Shown here: positions 36,290-47,665 of the stretch, piece after piece
How the letters are laid out: each line of letters starts with the position of its first letter
Numbering within the stretch: position 1 is the first letter of the stretch
NCBI GenBank assembly: GCA_030062745.1
Contig: CP099854.1
Coordinates: forward strand, 4,439,301 to 4,503,300
Direction of reading: 5' to 3'
DNA length: 64,000 nt
From: Capitulum mitella
Taxonomy: Eukaryota; Arthropoda; Thecostraca; Pollicipedomorpha; Pollicipedidae
Translations under genes and position numbers: made by a program
The notes under the pieces: generated by a model
Databases searched by the model: none
Seen by the model: the letters and a program-made list of their open reading frames with translations, nothing else
What the model was told of the DNA's origin: nothing

Positions 36290-37340
36290 TCAGTTCGGAC
36301 CACTCGTCGAGCTACGCGTGTGGAGGAGGGACGAGGGAGGGGCGCTGAGACATCGACGCCTCTTCTCCCAGCTGCGTGACGCGTCGTGCCTTGCACGGCC
36401 CGCTCTCAGAACAAAGACGGTGGCGAGCTGCGTGATTCCGAGAAGTCCTCCGCGACCGCCGCGGCGCAGCGCCAAGCCGTGACGCGCCGGCAGACAGCTG
36501 GTGCACCGTCCGCCGGGTCTGTTCGGCGCTTCAGCCGTGCACCAGCCTCCAGCTAGCCTGAACTTCGAACCGACGCGTGTTCAGCACAAGCTGGCGGCCC
36601 TCGGCGGCTTTCGGCTGGTGAAATCAAAAGCGGCTGCGCTGTCGCAGCCGCCCCGCCCAGCGCACTCACCCATGAACTTGCGTCGACGCTGGGCCGGGTC
36701 CTGCTGGCCGACCGGCACCTCCGTGCGGTGCCCCATCACCACCATCGCGGCCGGCTGGCGAGGCACCGCGCGCGCGCACCGTACCGCTCCCACACGCCCG
36801 GCCGCCGCCGACGAACTGGCCCTGCTGGCCGCTGGCGGTCTGAGCCGGGCAGGCGCGCGTCCAGGGCGGCAGAGCAGGGGGGAGCGCCCGTGCCGCCCCC
36901 AGGCCTGTCTCAAACCGGACCTCAGCGGCGTGCTTGGACAGGAGCCGGCCGAGAGGGCGGCGAGCGCTCCCGAGGGTACCGCGCTGAGCTCGCGCGTGTC
37001 GTCCCCAGCCGGCGCCGCCCGTCCCCAGCCGACGCCTCGTCGTCAGCTGACTGCGGCGGCCGCTGCGCCACGGGCGACGGCGGCTGCCCAGCTCTGCAGC
37101 GCGAGGCCGCCGGCGAGGAAGCGCCGCCGCAGCGCGCTTCAGCGCCGCCAGCGCGATGACGCATTCTGTTCAGCCCGCAGCGCTGTTGTTTCGCTTTTTT
37201 CAGCCCGCAGTACTGACTCGTCCGTCAGGGGCTCGACTCAACGCGTCACCGAGCAAAGCCGGCACTCGCGACGCGTCTTACCGCGCTGGAGCGGCGGTGG
37301 CCTGTGAAGCCGGCGCGTGCGCTGGAATGGGCGGATTCCG
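36290..37340 (-). promoter_or_regulatory. CpG-island-like region around the distal first exon
   Basis: This is the densest CpG block in this part of the window, extending upstream (minus strand) of the candidate first exon at 36670-36745. Open frames run through it on both strands (268 codons on plus, 110 on minus), as expected for high GC. No TATA box is evident. It is a plausible CpG promoter, by inference. Confidence 0.35.
36670..36745 (-). CDS. Candidate distal first coding exon
   Basis: The minus-strand frame starts at ATG 36745 in a good initiation context (gccgcgATGG). It encodes 25 codons plus one base and ends in a consensus donor (TTCATGG then GTGAGT, intron from 36669). The peptide is MVVMGHRTEVPVGQQDPAQR followed by RRKFM. 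I do not recognise the family. A second in-frame ATG lies at 36736. The donor is phase 1, like that of the exon at 22339-22465, and fits the phase-1 acceptor of the PDE-like exon. Alternative N-termini from separate promoters are known for PDE5 and PDE11, so this could be a second one. The link is inferred only from strand, order and phase. Confidence 0.42.
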
Positions 37341-37349
37341 CGATTAATT

Positions 37350-40070
37350 CCGCGATGTCCCAGCGCGTGTAGAGGCAGCGAGGCTGCTTTTTTTCTGTCG
37401 CCGCCTCACTGGCCTAGAACAGGCCCCGCGCATGCTGCCAGACATCCATAAATGCACGCCGCGCTTTGGTCAAGGACGTCTGCTGACGCACTGACCTGAG
37501 ATCACAGTCTCATGATAGTAGCACTGTTGACGTTGACAACCAGCAGACCACTGGCTGGCTTTGGTGAGCATAGGAGCACAGAGTTGGGGTGGGCGGGGTC
37601 CGAACCTTCCCTTATGGCTGCAGAGTGAAAATTATGTTTTTACACTTTAGAATAATGAGGTGTTTCTCAAAACGCTTTGTGTCACACATAATGAATAAAT
37701 ATGTTGTGACGTTCTTCAAAAAAATCATTTAGTAAACTGTCGGTTCCAAGCTGAGAATCGACATCCCTAATTCCGTTAGTAAACTAAAGAAATGATTTTG
37801 TGGGCTACGACATCACCATTAATACAAACAACCTTTGGGGTACGGTGAGAGGCCGTGTTGTTTTCGCATGTCAACCATGCACAGATCTACGTCTGGGCAT
37901 TTCACCAGGCCATCTCAGAAATTAATCATTCCTACATAACGAAGTTATGACGTAGCCATTGGTAACTTCGGCCACCGATGGCCCAGATGGGACCCGGAGG
38001 ACTCTTGATTAGCTCAATCCGGGCGTGCTGGCTCCCGCAAGTGGTGTCTACTGCTCATAGTTGCGCGAGACTGCGGCCTCTAACACGTAAATCGCCGACG
38101 AATTTCGGGAACGATCGGTCTGACGAGCTGTTGTAATACGATTTGCCGGGTTGTAGCATCACGCTTGAGCTGACATTATCAGGCATCGTTGTGGCGCCCC
38201 CTCTGGCATCCATAAAAACTCTGGAAAACATTACCTCGGCCGACCGACACGCGGGATTTCCCAAGGGCACCTCTGGGCACAGTAGTGCATTGGCTGACGA
38301 TAGCGCTTGGCTGTGAAAACCGCTGACATCAAAAATCGCCTTACTACCACTCGGTGTACGACACTAAGGCCAGACGGACTTGTAGGTTTTTTTAAGACGC
38401 AGTTTTTTTAAGGCCTCCATAAGCCAACACGCGCGTTGCACAGTGGTAACTGAGCTAGGGCCAATTGCATAAGCTGTTCAGACTTGCGTTTGATTTCACT
38501 TCGGGGGACCGATTCCGAATCAGCCTCAAAGCGAGCTAAATCGATTCTTATTCTGGTCAACGCCGTTTTCCGAAACCGAATGCACTGCCATTTTGACTGA
38601 AAACGAAATGGGTGAATTCCAGAATCAATTTTGCAACGATCCGTTGGATATGATTTAGTTATTGGAATCGATTTTAATTATAGTTTCGCAGACAACCGCG
38701 TAAATTCAATTCTGACCCCGATTCCGCACTTATCAGTGGAATCGATTTTGATTCTGATTCTTGCCTGGACGGAATCGATTTCGGAGTCGATGCTGATCCT
38801 GATAGAATCGCGAACAAGTCTGGTGTCGTTCACTGATGATGCTGATAATTATTCCTGCCGTGATTTGAGATAGAGGCAGTTCTTGGATCTCGAAGGAATG
38901 CAAGGTTATCCCCGTGTTGTGTTGAACCCCTCGTTGACCTGGGCGGGTCATTGCGTTATCTCAAAAAGGTCATGACCCTCCCGGAGCAATGCAATATCCA
39001 GGTGATGCAACACGCAACACGTGCCCCGGTCGGCTTATAATCCGACGCAAAACGAGGACAACCTGAATTCCACCGGGATCCCGGCACATGCCTGGCTGCA
39101 GGATTGTTCAAGGATGAGATGTTACGGCCTGGCGTCGAGCTTGAAAGCGTTAGTTGTGGGAAATTTATCAGTGAACGCTCGCTGTTCACTTGGTCGGTAA
39201 GCGGGAAACTGGTCCAGTAGGGACCGGGAGGGCTCACGAAAGCAATATTACATACGTTTTGTCGCGGGGAGCATATCCCTACTGCATGGACAAAACTCAA
39301 CTCAACCTCCATATCGGGAGTGTAAAAATTTTACGGACGACAGGCGTTTCCGCAGCTTCGTCTGCCGTGTCGAGGCGCTCGTGTTAGCTCTGTGATCCCG
39401 GCAGGCTTGCCCAGGTCCCGAACTCGTCCGATCTCAGCGCCTTCACGGTCCACTGCATGCCGTTCACTCGGCCATGCGTTCCATCCGTGAACCGGGGCCA
39501 GTTTTTGACGGGGTACTTGACTTACGAGTACACCTTTTTATTCGCCGCCTTGCGTGCTGTTTCGCGTGGCGAATCGATGCTGATCTGCACGAAAATTCGC
39601 GTTGCAACGTGCCGATATGCAGGCGCGGATTCAGGAATTTGCCGAGTGAAAGAGCGCATTGATCACAATGAGGCTCATTTCAGAACGTTTCCCTGATACT
39701 CCAGCGGACTCACTTTACGCCGTTCGCAGCAGCAAAGCCAGGGGGCAGTCCTATAGTTCCATGACCTAGCATCACCACTAATACTGGTCACCATTTAGCG
39801 CAAATTATTCACTTGTTTTACCGCACTGGGTTTTGATGACCAATAGTTCCCTTTGATTTTGTTTTTGGTACGTGCATCGTCTTCCTGGCCCTTTCTCACC
39901 TGGGGGAACCTGGCCACGCTGCTGTCTCCTTGGATCCGTCCCTGCTGAGGTCATGACCTCTGGTCCCGCCCTCCGGCTTCGCAGATCCGGCTGCCGTTCC
40001 ACATGCCTGCTCAGCGCTCTGACATCTCATAAATGGCAGGGGGGGGGGACGGGAGCGGGGGCTGGGGGCA
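37350..40070. other. No gene seen; degenerate GATTC-type repeats
   Basis: AT-richer than the region before it. About 38505-38820 holds many loosely repeated GATTC/GAATC pentamers (for example GGAATCGATTTTGATTCTG), a local low-order repetition rather than a clean tandem array. Otherwise no structure was found. Confidence 0.45.
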
Positions 40071-40079
40071 GATGGCCAC

Positions 40080-40410
40080 GACAGCAGGCCACGCCAGCCG
40101 CGGCCCAGATCCGGCCCAGATCACACCGACATCTGGATCAGATCCAGTTCAGATATGGCCCAGATCCGAGGCGGCTGAGTTGTCCCGATCTGTTCAAGGA
40201 TGAACTAAATCCGGTCAGGATCCTCTCAAATAAGATCAAGATGCGGTGCAGCTGCAGAGCATTGCAAAGATCCAGGTCCAGATCCGGTCCATATCCGCAC
40301 AAAATCCTTTCAGGATTCATGTAACATCTCAAGTCACTGCAGAGATCCAGTCAGGGTGCGGTGGAAATCCAGATCTGTTCATGAATCAGATTTGTTCCAG
40401 AGATAGATCT
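40080..40410. repeat. Degenerate CAGATCC repeat
   Basis: CAGATCCGGCCCAGATC-like units recur irregularly about every 10-20 bp. The block is rich in GATC/GATCC and has no clear unit boundary. A short GGGACAGAGACA-type repeat lies further on at about 40970-41090. Confidence 0.65.
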
Positions 40411-41564
40411 GTTCCAGATCTGCCCGACATCTGGTCATGTTTCGGTCCTAAGCTCACGCTCCCCAACTTCGGTTTCGATGGACCTTCTCTGGGATATCCA
40501 GCGCAGAGCCGAACTTCAGCTCGGATCACCGAAACTGTACAAAGACCAACCGCACAGAGGTCGGCGGTCGAGATCGCAGGGACACGCGTTTCGTCACATC
40601 TGGGTTTGTTTAAAGGCGTGTTCAGCTGCGGAGGGGAGCGGCAGAACCCGTAAAGATGTGGTGGGAGAGATCGCAGATTGCGGGCTAAGTCTTCTCGTGC
40701 CACGCCGTGGTACTGATGCCTGAAGTTCGTAAAACTCCACTTGTCTCATTTTCCTCCCCCTCGTCCTCTCTGTATGTGTCCGTGACTGTTACTTAAGGTT
40801 TGTTTAGCGCTGGCTGTTGGGCGCCAGCATTTCTCAAACGTCGCCCCCGTCGCGATGTTCTTAAGCCAGCGACATGCATTGGAGTTGCTGCATGAATGGA
40901 CCGTAATTATCTGCTCAGGTTGGGAGGATCTCCACGCCCACGGCAAGGGCAGAAACAGGTGTGACCCACTGGGACAGAGACACGGAGAGACGAGACAAGG
41001 GCAGAGAGGAAGCACTGGGACAGAGACAGAGAGAGACGGGACAAGGGCGAACATAGATAGATAGGAAGCACAGAGACAGAGACACACGCAGGAGGCGGAG
41101 AAATCGCGGCGGAGAGCCAGGCCGGGATCAGAGGTTCTCCTGAGTGAGTGGGTGAGGTATCTGGGAAAGGAAACCCAACACTCTCCCGCCGTCTGCAGAC
41201 CACCCAGGGTCGGGTCACGTTCAAGGATGCCGGAGAGCATTTGCTCCATGCTGCAGGGATGCTTTAAGCCAAAAGGGGAATGATTAAGTCAACAATGGAC
41301 AAAAGACAGAAAAAACGTTTTTTTGTAATTTTTCAAAAATCAACTGCCGACACATATGTATTGCATAAAACACTTCACGCAACATGCGCTTAACAATACA
41401 GCACGCGCTAGAGCGCGTAAAAGAACTCTGAAACATCCCCTACACCTCTGGCGCTCAGGCTCGGCGCGTGCCTGACTGCGCGGTATTGGGTTACGTGAAC
41501 GACGCAGAACCACCCCCGCTGTTCCAAGGTTTCACAGCGCCTCGCCGGGGCTCTCTCATCGCGA

Positions 41565-41790
41565 CTAATGCATGGTAACAGTGACGAGCGAATTGCTGAA
41601 GGCGCTAAAGGTCACGACCTTGAGACAAACCGCAGAACTGGCCGCGCCGACGACGAGACTCATGAATAACCAGTGGCGACGCCCAGGGGAGGACGACGGC
41701 GGCGACCCCCTCTCCCGGAGGTCGACCGGGTCCCTGGGGCCGCCGGCGGCGCCGAGACGGGCAGGGGCCAAGGGATGGTCAGAGGTCCTG
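41565..41790. other. CpG-rich block open on both strands
   Basis: On the plus strand the frame reads RRPGEDDGGDPLSRRSTGSL; on the minus strand it reads DPVDLRERGSPPSSSPGRRHW. Both look like disordered protein, and neither has a complete pair of splice sites. It lies at the end of the 41.8-42.5 kb array, on the side where that array's acceptor-like units (minus strand) would point. Coding status is undecided. Confidence 0.25.
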
Positions 41791-42545
41791 AAACAGCCAC
41801 AGGCCGTGAGATAGATAGATGGACCCTGGGAGACCCTGGTATGATCAGAGGCCCTGGGACTTTCAGTGGTCCTGGGACTGCCAGGGATTCTGAAACGTTC
41901 AGGGCCCCCGAGACTGTCACGAGGATGAGGCAGCCGGGAACTCTTGAACAGTCAGGGGTCCTAGGACAATCAGGGGCCTGAGACGTCCATGAGCTACGCG
42001 ACGGTGAGAAGCCCTGATTCAGCCAGAAACCCTGAAGCAGCCGGAGGCCCCGGGGTGGTCAGAGCCCTGGGACGGTCCAGGGTCCGGGGATGGTCGGGAG
42101 TCCAGGAATGGTCAGGGTCTTGGGATGAGCCCTGATTCATTGAGGGGTCTGAGACGGGCAGCGGAATGGACCCTGGAATGGGCAAGGATCCTGGGACCTT
42201 AAAGGCCGGAGATGGACAGGACCCTGAAACAGCCAGGGGCCTAAGGATAATCAGGGGTCTCGGGGGAGTCATGAGTCCTGAGATAGTCAGGAGCCGTGAG
42301 GTGGTCTGATTCTCAGAAACAGCCAGTGGGCCTGGAACGGCCAGGACCTGCACACGGTCAGTGCCTCTGGGACAATCATCATCCTCGAGACAATTAGGAC
42401 CCTGCGGCTCTGGAACGGCCAGGACCTGCACACGGTCAGTGCCTCTGGGACAATCATCATCCTTGAGACAACTAGGACCCTGCGGCTCTGGGACGGTCAG
42501 GAGCCCTGGGACTCAGGAGCCCTGGGACTGTCGGAAACGCTGAGA
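41790..42545 (-). repeat. Long degenerate minisatellite with a recent 78-bp duplication
   Basis: Units of about 20-30 bp on the plus strand follow CCCTGGGACGGTCAGG. On the minus strand many read CTGGCTGTTTCAGGG, CCATTCCAGGG or CCCGTCTCAG, that is, pyrimidine tracts ending in CAG. Within it, 42339-42416 and 42417-42494 are two 78-bp copies with only about three differences, so this part expanded recently. Confidence 0.85.
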
Positions 42546-42549
42546 CAGT

Positions 42550-44100
42550 GATGTAGTGTAGTGCAAATATAGTAGTAAAATGGATAAATTGAATGCATCG
42601 GTCATGGAGCGCTGAAACAAGTCTCCAATTTATTATTACTTGGTGGTAAGTCTCACAGTTGCCAACCGTACCGATGATTTAAAGGGAACCAAGACGGGGA
42701 GCCTCGTTCATCACACGCCTGCAATGCGTTTTATTGGTTTTAGTTCGACGACATGCGGAAATAATGTTACGCTGTTCTGCCGCAGTTCGGTTCAGAAACC
42801 AGCTCTCGCATCATGCAAAATCGGAAATGACGCCTGGACTCGAAAACGACTCCTGCATTAATCGGTCTGTACGAATTGTCCGTCATTTACGAGACTGGTA
42901 CACAAACATGGCTGGCAAATCCGGGGATAGGGGGTCCGGATTCCCCCTCCCCCTGTTATTGAAGAGCTTTAACATTAGCATTATGGCAATGACTGGAAAA
43001 AACGGTCTAAAATCGTATATGGACCAGTGAATAATTTTCAGATGTCTCCAGCCATGCACACGCAACATATCTGACTACGGATAATCTCTGTTATGGCTTT
43101 ATTATGTCAAAAATTCAGTTTGGAGATCTACCTAATTCTTACGACTTCAGCCGAAAGAACGCGAAAATGCAAGCTTTCACCTTGACACGTGATCTACGGC
43201 GATGCCGCACCGCCGACCTTCGTTAAAGACATCTTCGCGGCAAATGTTTGTGTGCAGCAGATCTCCGCGCTGATTAGTCGCCAGTCGATCCAAAAATACA
43301 AAATCAGAGAAACATGTAAAAGTGAAACAAGAAAAACATGATTAAAAGACGTATGAAATATCTAAAAATGAGATAAATGAAAAACACTGTAATTCAGCAA
43401 AACTGGTAGATGTGGAAACAGAAATGGAACAAAATGACAAAAACTAGGAAATCCATACAAAGTACACAAGTAAAATACAAAGTATAAAGCAGACAAAGAA
43501 GCAAAACACATCACAATTAAAACCAATAAACAGGAACATGGAAGATCAGTAGGGGTTGCATAAAGTAAAGGAAAGAAAATGCCACTTCTGCGACAAAGCT
43601 TTAGTAACCTAACCTAATCTACTCCTTTGGCAGCTGACATTCATTTTCTGCTTCTGTCTTATTAAACTGCATTCTCAGGATGGTATTTCATCATTTTATT
43701 ACTAGAGAAAACACGTCATTCAATATTTATATATGTATACACAATTTTTCAAACGGCATCATTTAACAGTTTTAACCGGAAAACTAGAAAAGGAAAGCGG
43801 TTTTTAAAGTTTTTGAAACAGCATCATTTTCACATCTATGACAATATGCCTGAAATGCCGAAATATGTTTGGATAGTCATTGCAAATATTATACATACAT
43901 GTACATGACGTTATTTAACCACTTCAATATTTGTGTAGTACCTTTACAAATGATCATGGGAAAAAATCGCCCTTAACAACACCAGGTTTTCGCCGTGACG
44001 TAATGCTGATCTTCGGCCGCAGATGCGCACGGTTACAAAGCATGGTGCGGTGCGATTACGGTTTTGTTATTATTATTTGAGAAACTAGAGCGCCTAACGG
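42550..44100. other. AT-rich sequence without a gene
   Basis: Contains dispersed repeat family A (about 42905-43030). About 43280-43600 is A-rich on the plus strand (AAAACACTG, ACAAAATG and similar), possibly old retroposon debris but without a definable unit. Confidence 0.45.
42905..43035 (+). repeat. Dispersed repeat family A, copy 2
   Basis: CATGGCTGGCAAATCCGG, then a C-rich run, AGCTTTAACATTAGC and TGGCAATGACTGG. It matches 45040-45240 in order and spacing. Confidence 0.55.
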
Positions 44101-44550
44101 ATTTAATTTTCATAATCCGGCTTAGTCCGGCCCGTTAAGTCCGGGGTCCAATCCATCTGCAATCCTCCTTCCCCCAAAATTCCTGAATCCGGCCCGGCTC
44201 AGTCCGTAATAGCAACAGTATGCGCATAAAAATTCGCCCCAATCCGTATTCAGGCTTTCGCTGCTGTCATTTTCGATGACAAATATATCAAATCTGAAAA
44301 TGTTAAATTGCTCCCTTTCAACAAACTATTTATATAAAAGTTGTTATCTTTCAACAAATTATATATACAATAAATCCCTTTTGACAAATAACAAAACCAG
44401 TTAGCGTTTCTTGAAATTGAATTGCCTTACAGTCCGTCCAATTCCTGTGGCCTGAGAAATTCTAAAATCCGGTCTGGTCCTTATCCATATCCTACTTGAA
44501 TTTTCTGGTCCGGTCCAATCCGCAATCCGCGGATTCATCCAATCCGTGAA
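44100..44550. repeat. Degenerate AATCCGG/TCCGGTCC repeat
   Basis: Many diverged copies of AATCCGG, GTCCGG and CAATCCG occur in clusters at about 44115-44215 and 44440-44545 (for example GGTCCGGTCCAATCCG). There is no uniform period. An AT-rich stretch separates the clusters. Confidence 0.55.
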
Positions 44551-44978
44551 GCGCTCTACGAATATGTTATAAAATAAATATCATAAAATAAATATAAATA
44601 AGTTCCGAGTACAAGAGAAAAAACACATGATATTGTTTAGAATGGTGTTGATTATATAGGCGCTGCGTCCAGGTGGAGGGTGTACAATCTCCAAAACCGC
44701 CAAAGCATCTTAGAAGATAATGAAAATCTACACAGTGCGTACCGAACCAAATGTAAAGAAGGGACAGGAAACTGCATGGTTCGTGCTGTATCACTCCACT
44801 GTTGCTCTGTTCACCATTCCACATCAGTCACATTATATGGTCCTGGTGTTACTGATGCAAGCGCTCTACGAGAAGACACATGCTCTCCTTCACAAATTAG
44901 AGCTACGAAGGTAAGAGTGCGATATTCAGAATCACAAACTAACACAGGTGATGTCAGATCCACCATCTCATGATGAAC

Positions 44979-45038
44979 GGGCGCAGACCAGTGGCGTAGG
45001 GCGCAGACCAGTGAGCATGGGACGCAGACCAGTGAGAC
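44979..45038 (+). repeat. 20-bp tandem repeat, three copies
   Basis: GGGCGCAGACCAGTGGCGTA and two close variants stand head to tail, immediately before copy 3 of dispersed repeat family A. Confidence 0.9.
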
Positions 45039-45039
45039 T

Positions 45040-45245
45040 TACCAGCATGGCCGACAATCCCGTGAGGATACGAGAGGGTCTACTCCTTCTCCAATAATTT
45101 AGCGTACCTCCATGGCTGACATATCTCAGGGATTTTAACATTAGGCCTTTGGCAATGACTGGAAGGAAACGGTCTGAAACCCTCTGTGGGCCCCCCTCCC
45201 TTCCTAATAACTGTCGGAAATCCCCCGCCATGGTCACCATCACGT
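45040..45245 (+). repeat. Dispersed repeat family A, copy 3
   Basis: Longest copy in the window. CATGGCCGACAATCC, then TTTTAACATTAGGCC, TTTGGCAATGACTGG, GAAACGGTCTGAAACC and a C-rich run. No coding potential or clear termini. Confidence 0.55.
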
Positions 45246-46891
45246 TCACACGGTATGGTCGCTAATGGCGCACGATTTAACGTTCCGCTTGTCCATTTTC
45301 TGACGTTTCCAAATATTTCTTAGAAACTCGCCGGCGCGGTAAACGTGATCGGCGGCGTTCCTTTTTTAGCCGGCCGAACTTATTTCTGGAAATCGGCCAC
45401 AGAAGAACATTTCCTTAGAACCGTACAACGGCACGGACTAATGGTGCGGGCTTACGTTAAGTGGCAATTCATGCTGCATCGTCGATCTGTCCTGGCATCG
45501 ATGGACTGGTCAGATGCAGTACGTCCGTTACCGGTGATGCCGTAGGTTGAGTGAACCCGACTTCACACAGCAGAAAAGAACAGCCTGGTGGCTCGGCCTG
45601 ATCCAGCAATATTTTTTCCGGGTAATAACTTTAGTCGTTGGAAACCGAGTCGAGACGTTTTCATTAGATGACATAACAATCTGGAGGGTTTTGCGCTTGC
45701 ATCTACAATGCGTTAGCTTCCTCAACATCTTCCGTCCACATAACTCTTCTGAAAGAAGTGTTCTTGCTAGTTCAGACATTTTCTTCCACATTGTTTTGGA
45801 ACCGCTCCGTAATGACTGTGAACAATGTCATGGCCGCACGGTGATTAAATTTGCAAGGCCTAGGCCCAAAACATTGAAAGTGGGCGATAAATATCCATTT
45901 CTTTTGTGAAATGCACGCGGGTAAAATCACTTTGCCAAACATTGTTTAAAAATTTCCCTCCAGGTGTGAAGAGAAAAGTGGGGGGCCGCGCTCAAGATGC
46001 CACCCCCCCCCAGGCGCCTTTAGTTGGTTTATTTTACCGGTATGATTTGCTGATTTACCTGATTTACCGGTTTGATTTTTGATTTACCGGTTTGACTCTG
46101 AATTGCCGCCGTCAGCCTCTGTCGCAGCACTCCTGCCACCCAGAACTCTGAGCTTTTGAGGATCCCTGCGTCGAAATGTCGTCAGAAATGTGGACCAGAA
46201 GTCCCAAATTACCCATCGATGCTCCCATCTCGAGCAGCCGCCTCCACATACCGCTCCAGAGCCGAGCGGCAACAGGCTGCTGAATATTGCGCCAGTCTGG
46301 TTACAGCGCCATCTATGTCCAGATATTGAACATCTCTTTCGTTATGCTGCCGCCTGGCTGTCGGCGGTTGAAGGATGCAAACGGGCGCCTGGAAATTGAT
46401 TTGCATTTATTTTGGCTACTTTGGTTAATGCTTAGGGTTACCCCTTGTTCTTTTTAAGGCAAAGTTAAGCCAAAAACTTCGGCCATTAGGAGAGAGAGGA
46501 GTGAGTTGGGACAACAAATTCCATGTCCCCGCGAAACAGTAATAAAATTATTTTACAGCCAGGGAACTGAAGCGGTATGATTCGAAAATCGATGTAGAGC
46601 TAAAAGACTAGCAGCTCGGTATGATTGCCAGAAAGTGCTTGAATACTGGAATGAAGGGAATGTCATCTCGTCCCTCCCCGCCGTTAGGGTACATATGAAA
46701 CGAGAAGATATGGAATACGTTTAAGGGAGATACGGAACGCATCACTTAAGGCAATGGCAGATCCCCTTGCACTCAACTGTACCCTTCCCGTCCACCGTCG
46801 GACCATGCATGATCGGAGAGAAGGCTCCAGCTAACTATCGCGGAGCCTCTTCCGCCCTAGGAGAAAAGATGTTGGCGAGGAACCTGAACAG

Positions 46892-46920
46892 TCCACCAGA
46901 AAGGGACGCTTTCTGGTGGA
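46892..46920. other. Perfect 12-bp stem, 5-nt loop hairpin
   Basis: TCCACCAGAAAG, loop GGACG, then CTTTCTGGTGGA. It does not match the histone mRNA 3' stem-loop, which has a 6-bp stem. No known RNA family is recognised. Confidence 0.8.
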
Positions 46921-47539
46921 GCCTCCCCAGAGGTGTTAGCCCTGTCCCTTAGAAGAAGTCTGGCTGGGTCACTGATTTAAAAGGAAGCCAAGCGTTATAT
47001 TTTCTGATGCCAAAGTGCTAACTTTGGCGTCTGTTTTTCAGCGACTACTGATCCGCGGCCGCGTCCATACGCCACGGGAGAACAACGCTGTTTTTACGTA
47101 TATAACCGCATTTATTTCATTGCATGTTGTATATGCGCGTCATTTATGAACCTAACGACAGATTTTTCTGTTCATAAATGTCTTGAATGGTATCGAAAGT
47201 GAGCTGTAACCATTATACCATGACACCTTGCCACCAAAGAAAGTTACCTAAACGTCGACCATTACGCAATACATAACTGATTTAAATGGCCACAAATGAG
47301 TTGGCATGTGGCGGATCTGCCACACGCGGCTAATCGAAACGGGTTGTACTTGGTAGAGACCCAAGTCTGCTCCTGAACCTGCCTCACCGGATACGTTCAG
47401 TGGTCCAGGAGGAACTGCTGTGGTTTTGTCTCCGCTCACGCATACCCAGTCTGCACGCGGCTGAGCTCAACAGGTTGGACTTAGCGGAGACCCAAGTCTG
47501 CAAACGCAACTGAAGAGCTTGTCGTCAAGGGCACGGGAA

Positions 47540-47665
47540 GCAAGGGATCGGGGGGTAGAGGGCAGCTACCGTAACCTTCTTAAAATTCAACAGTCACCCT
47601 AAGGGCGTAGACCGGAAACCATTCACCCAAAATGTTTTTTGTCCCCTCCCCCGCTGTCGGAAAGT
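47540..47665 (+). repeat. Dispersed repeat family A, copy 4
   Basis: TTAAAATTCAACAGTCACCC, then AAGGGCGTAGACCGG and CATTCACCCAAAATG. It aligns with the copy at 49370-49490 over about 65 bp and more weakly with the other copies. Confidence 0.45.

Noticed and set aside
36501-37307. 268-codon plus-strand open frame
   Set aside because: Ala/Arg/Pro-rich and inside a CpG island, antisense to a block with a better start context and donor. Long open frames are expected at this GC content.
45547-45909. 120-codon plus-strand frame
   Set aside because: No recognisable motif and no promoter or splice context.
46892-46920. Histone mRNA 3' stem-loop
   Set aside because: The stem is 12 bp with a 5-nt loop, and no histone frame is nearby.
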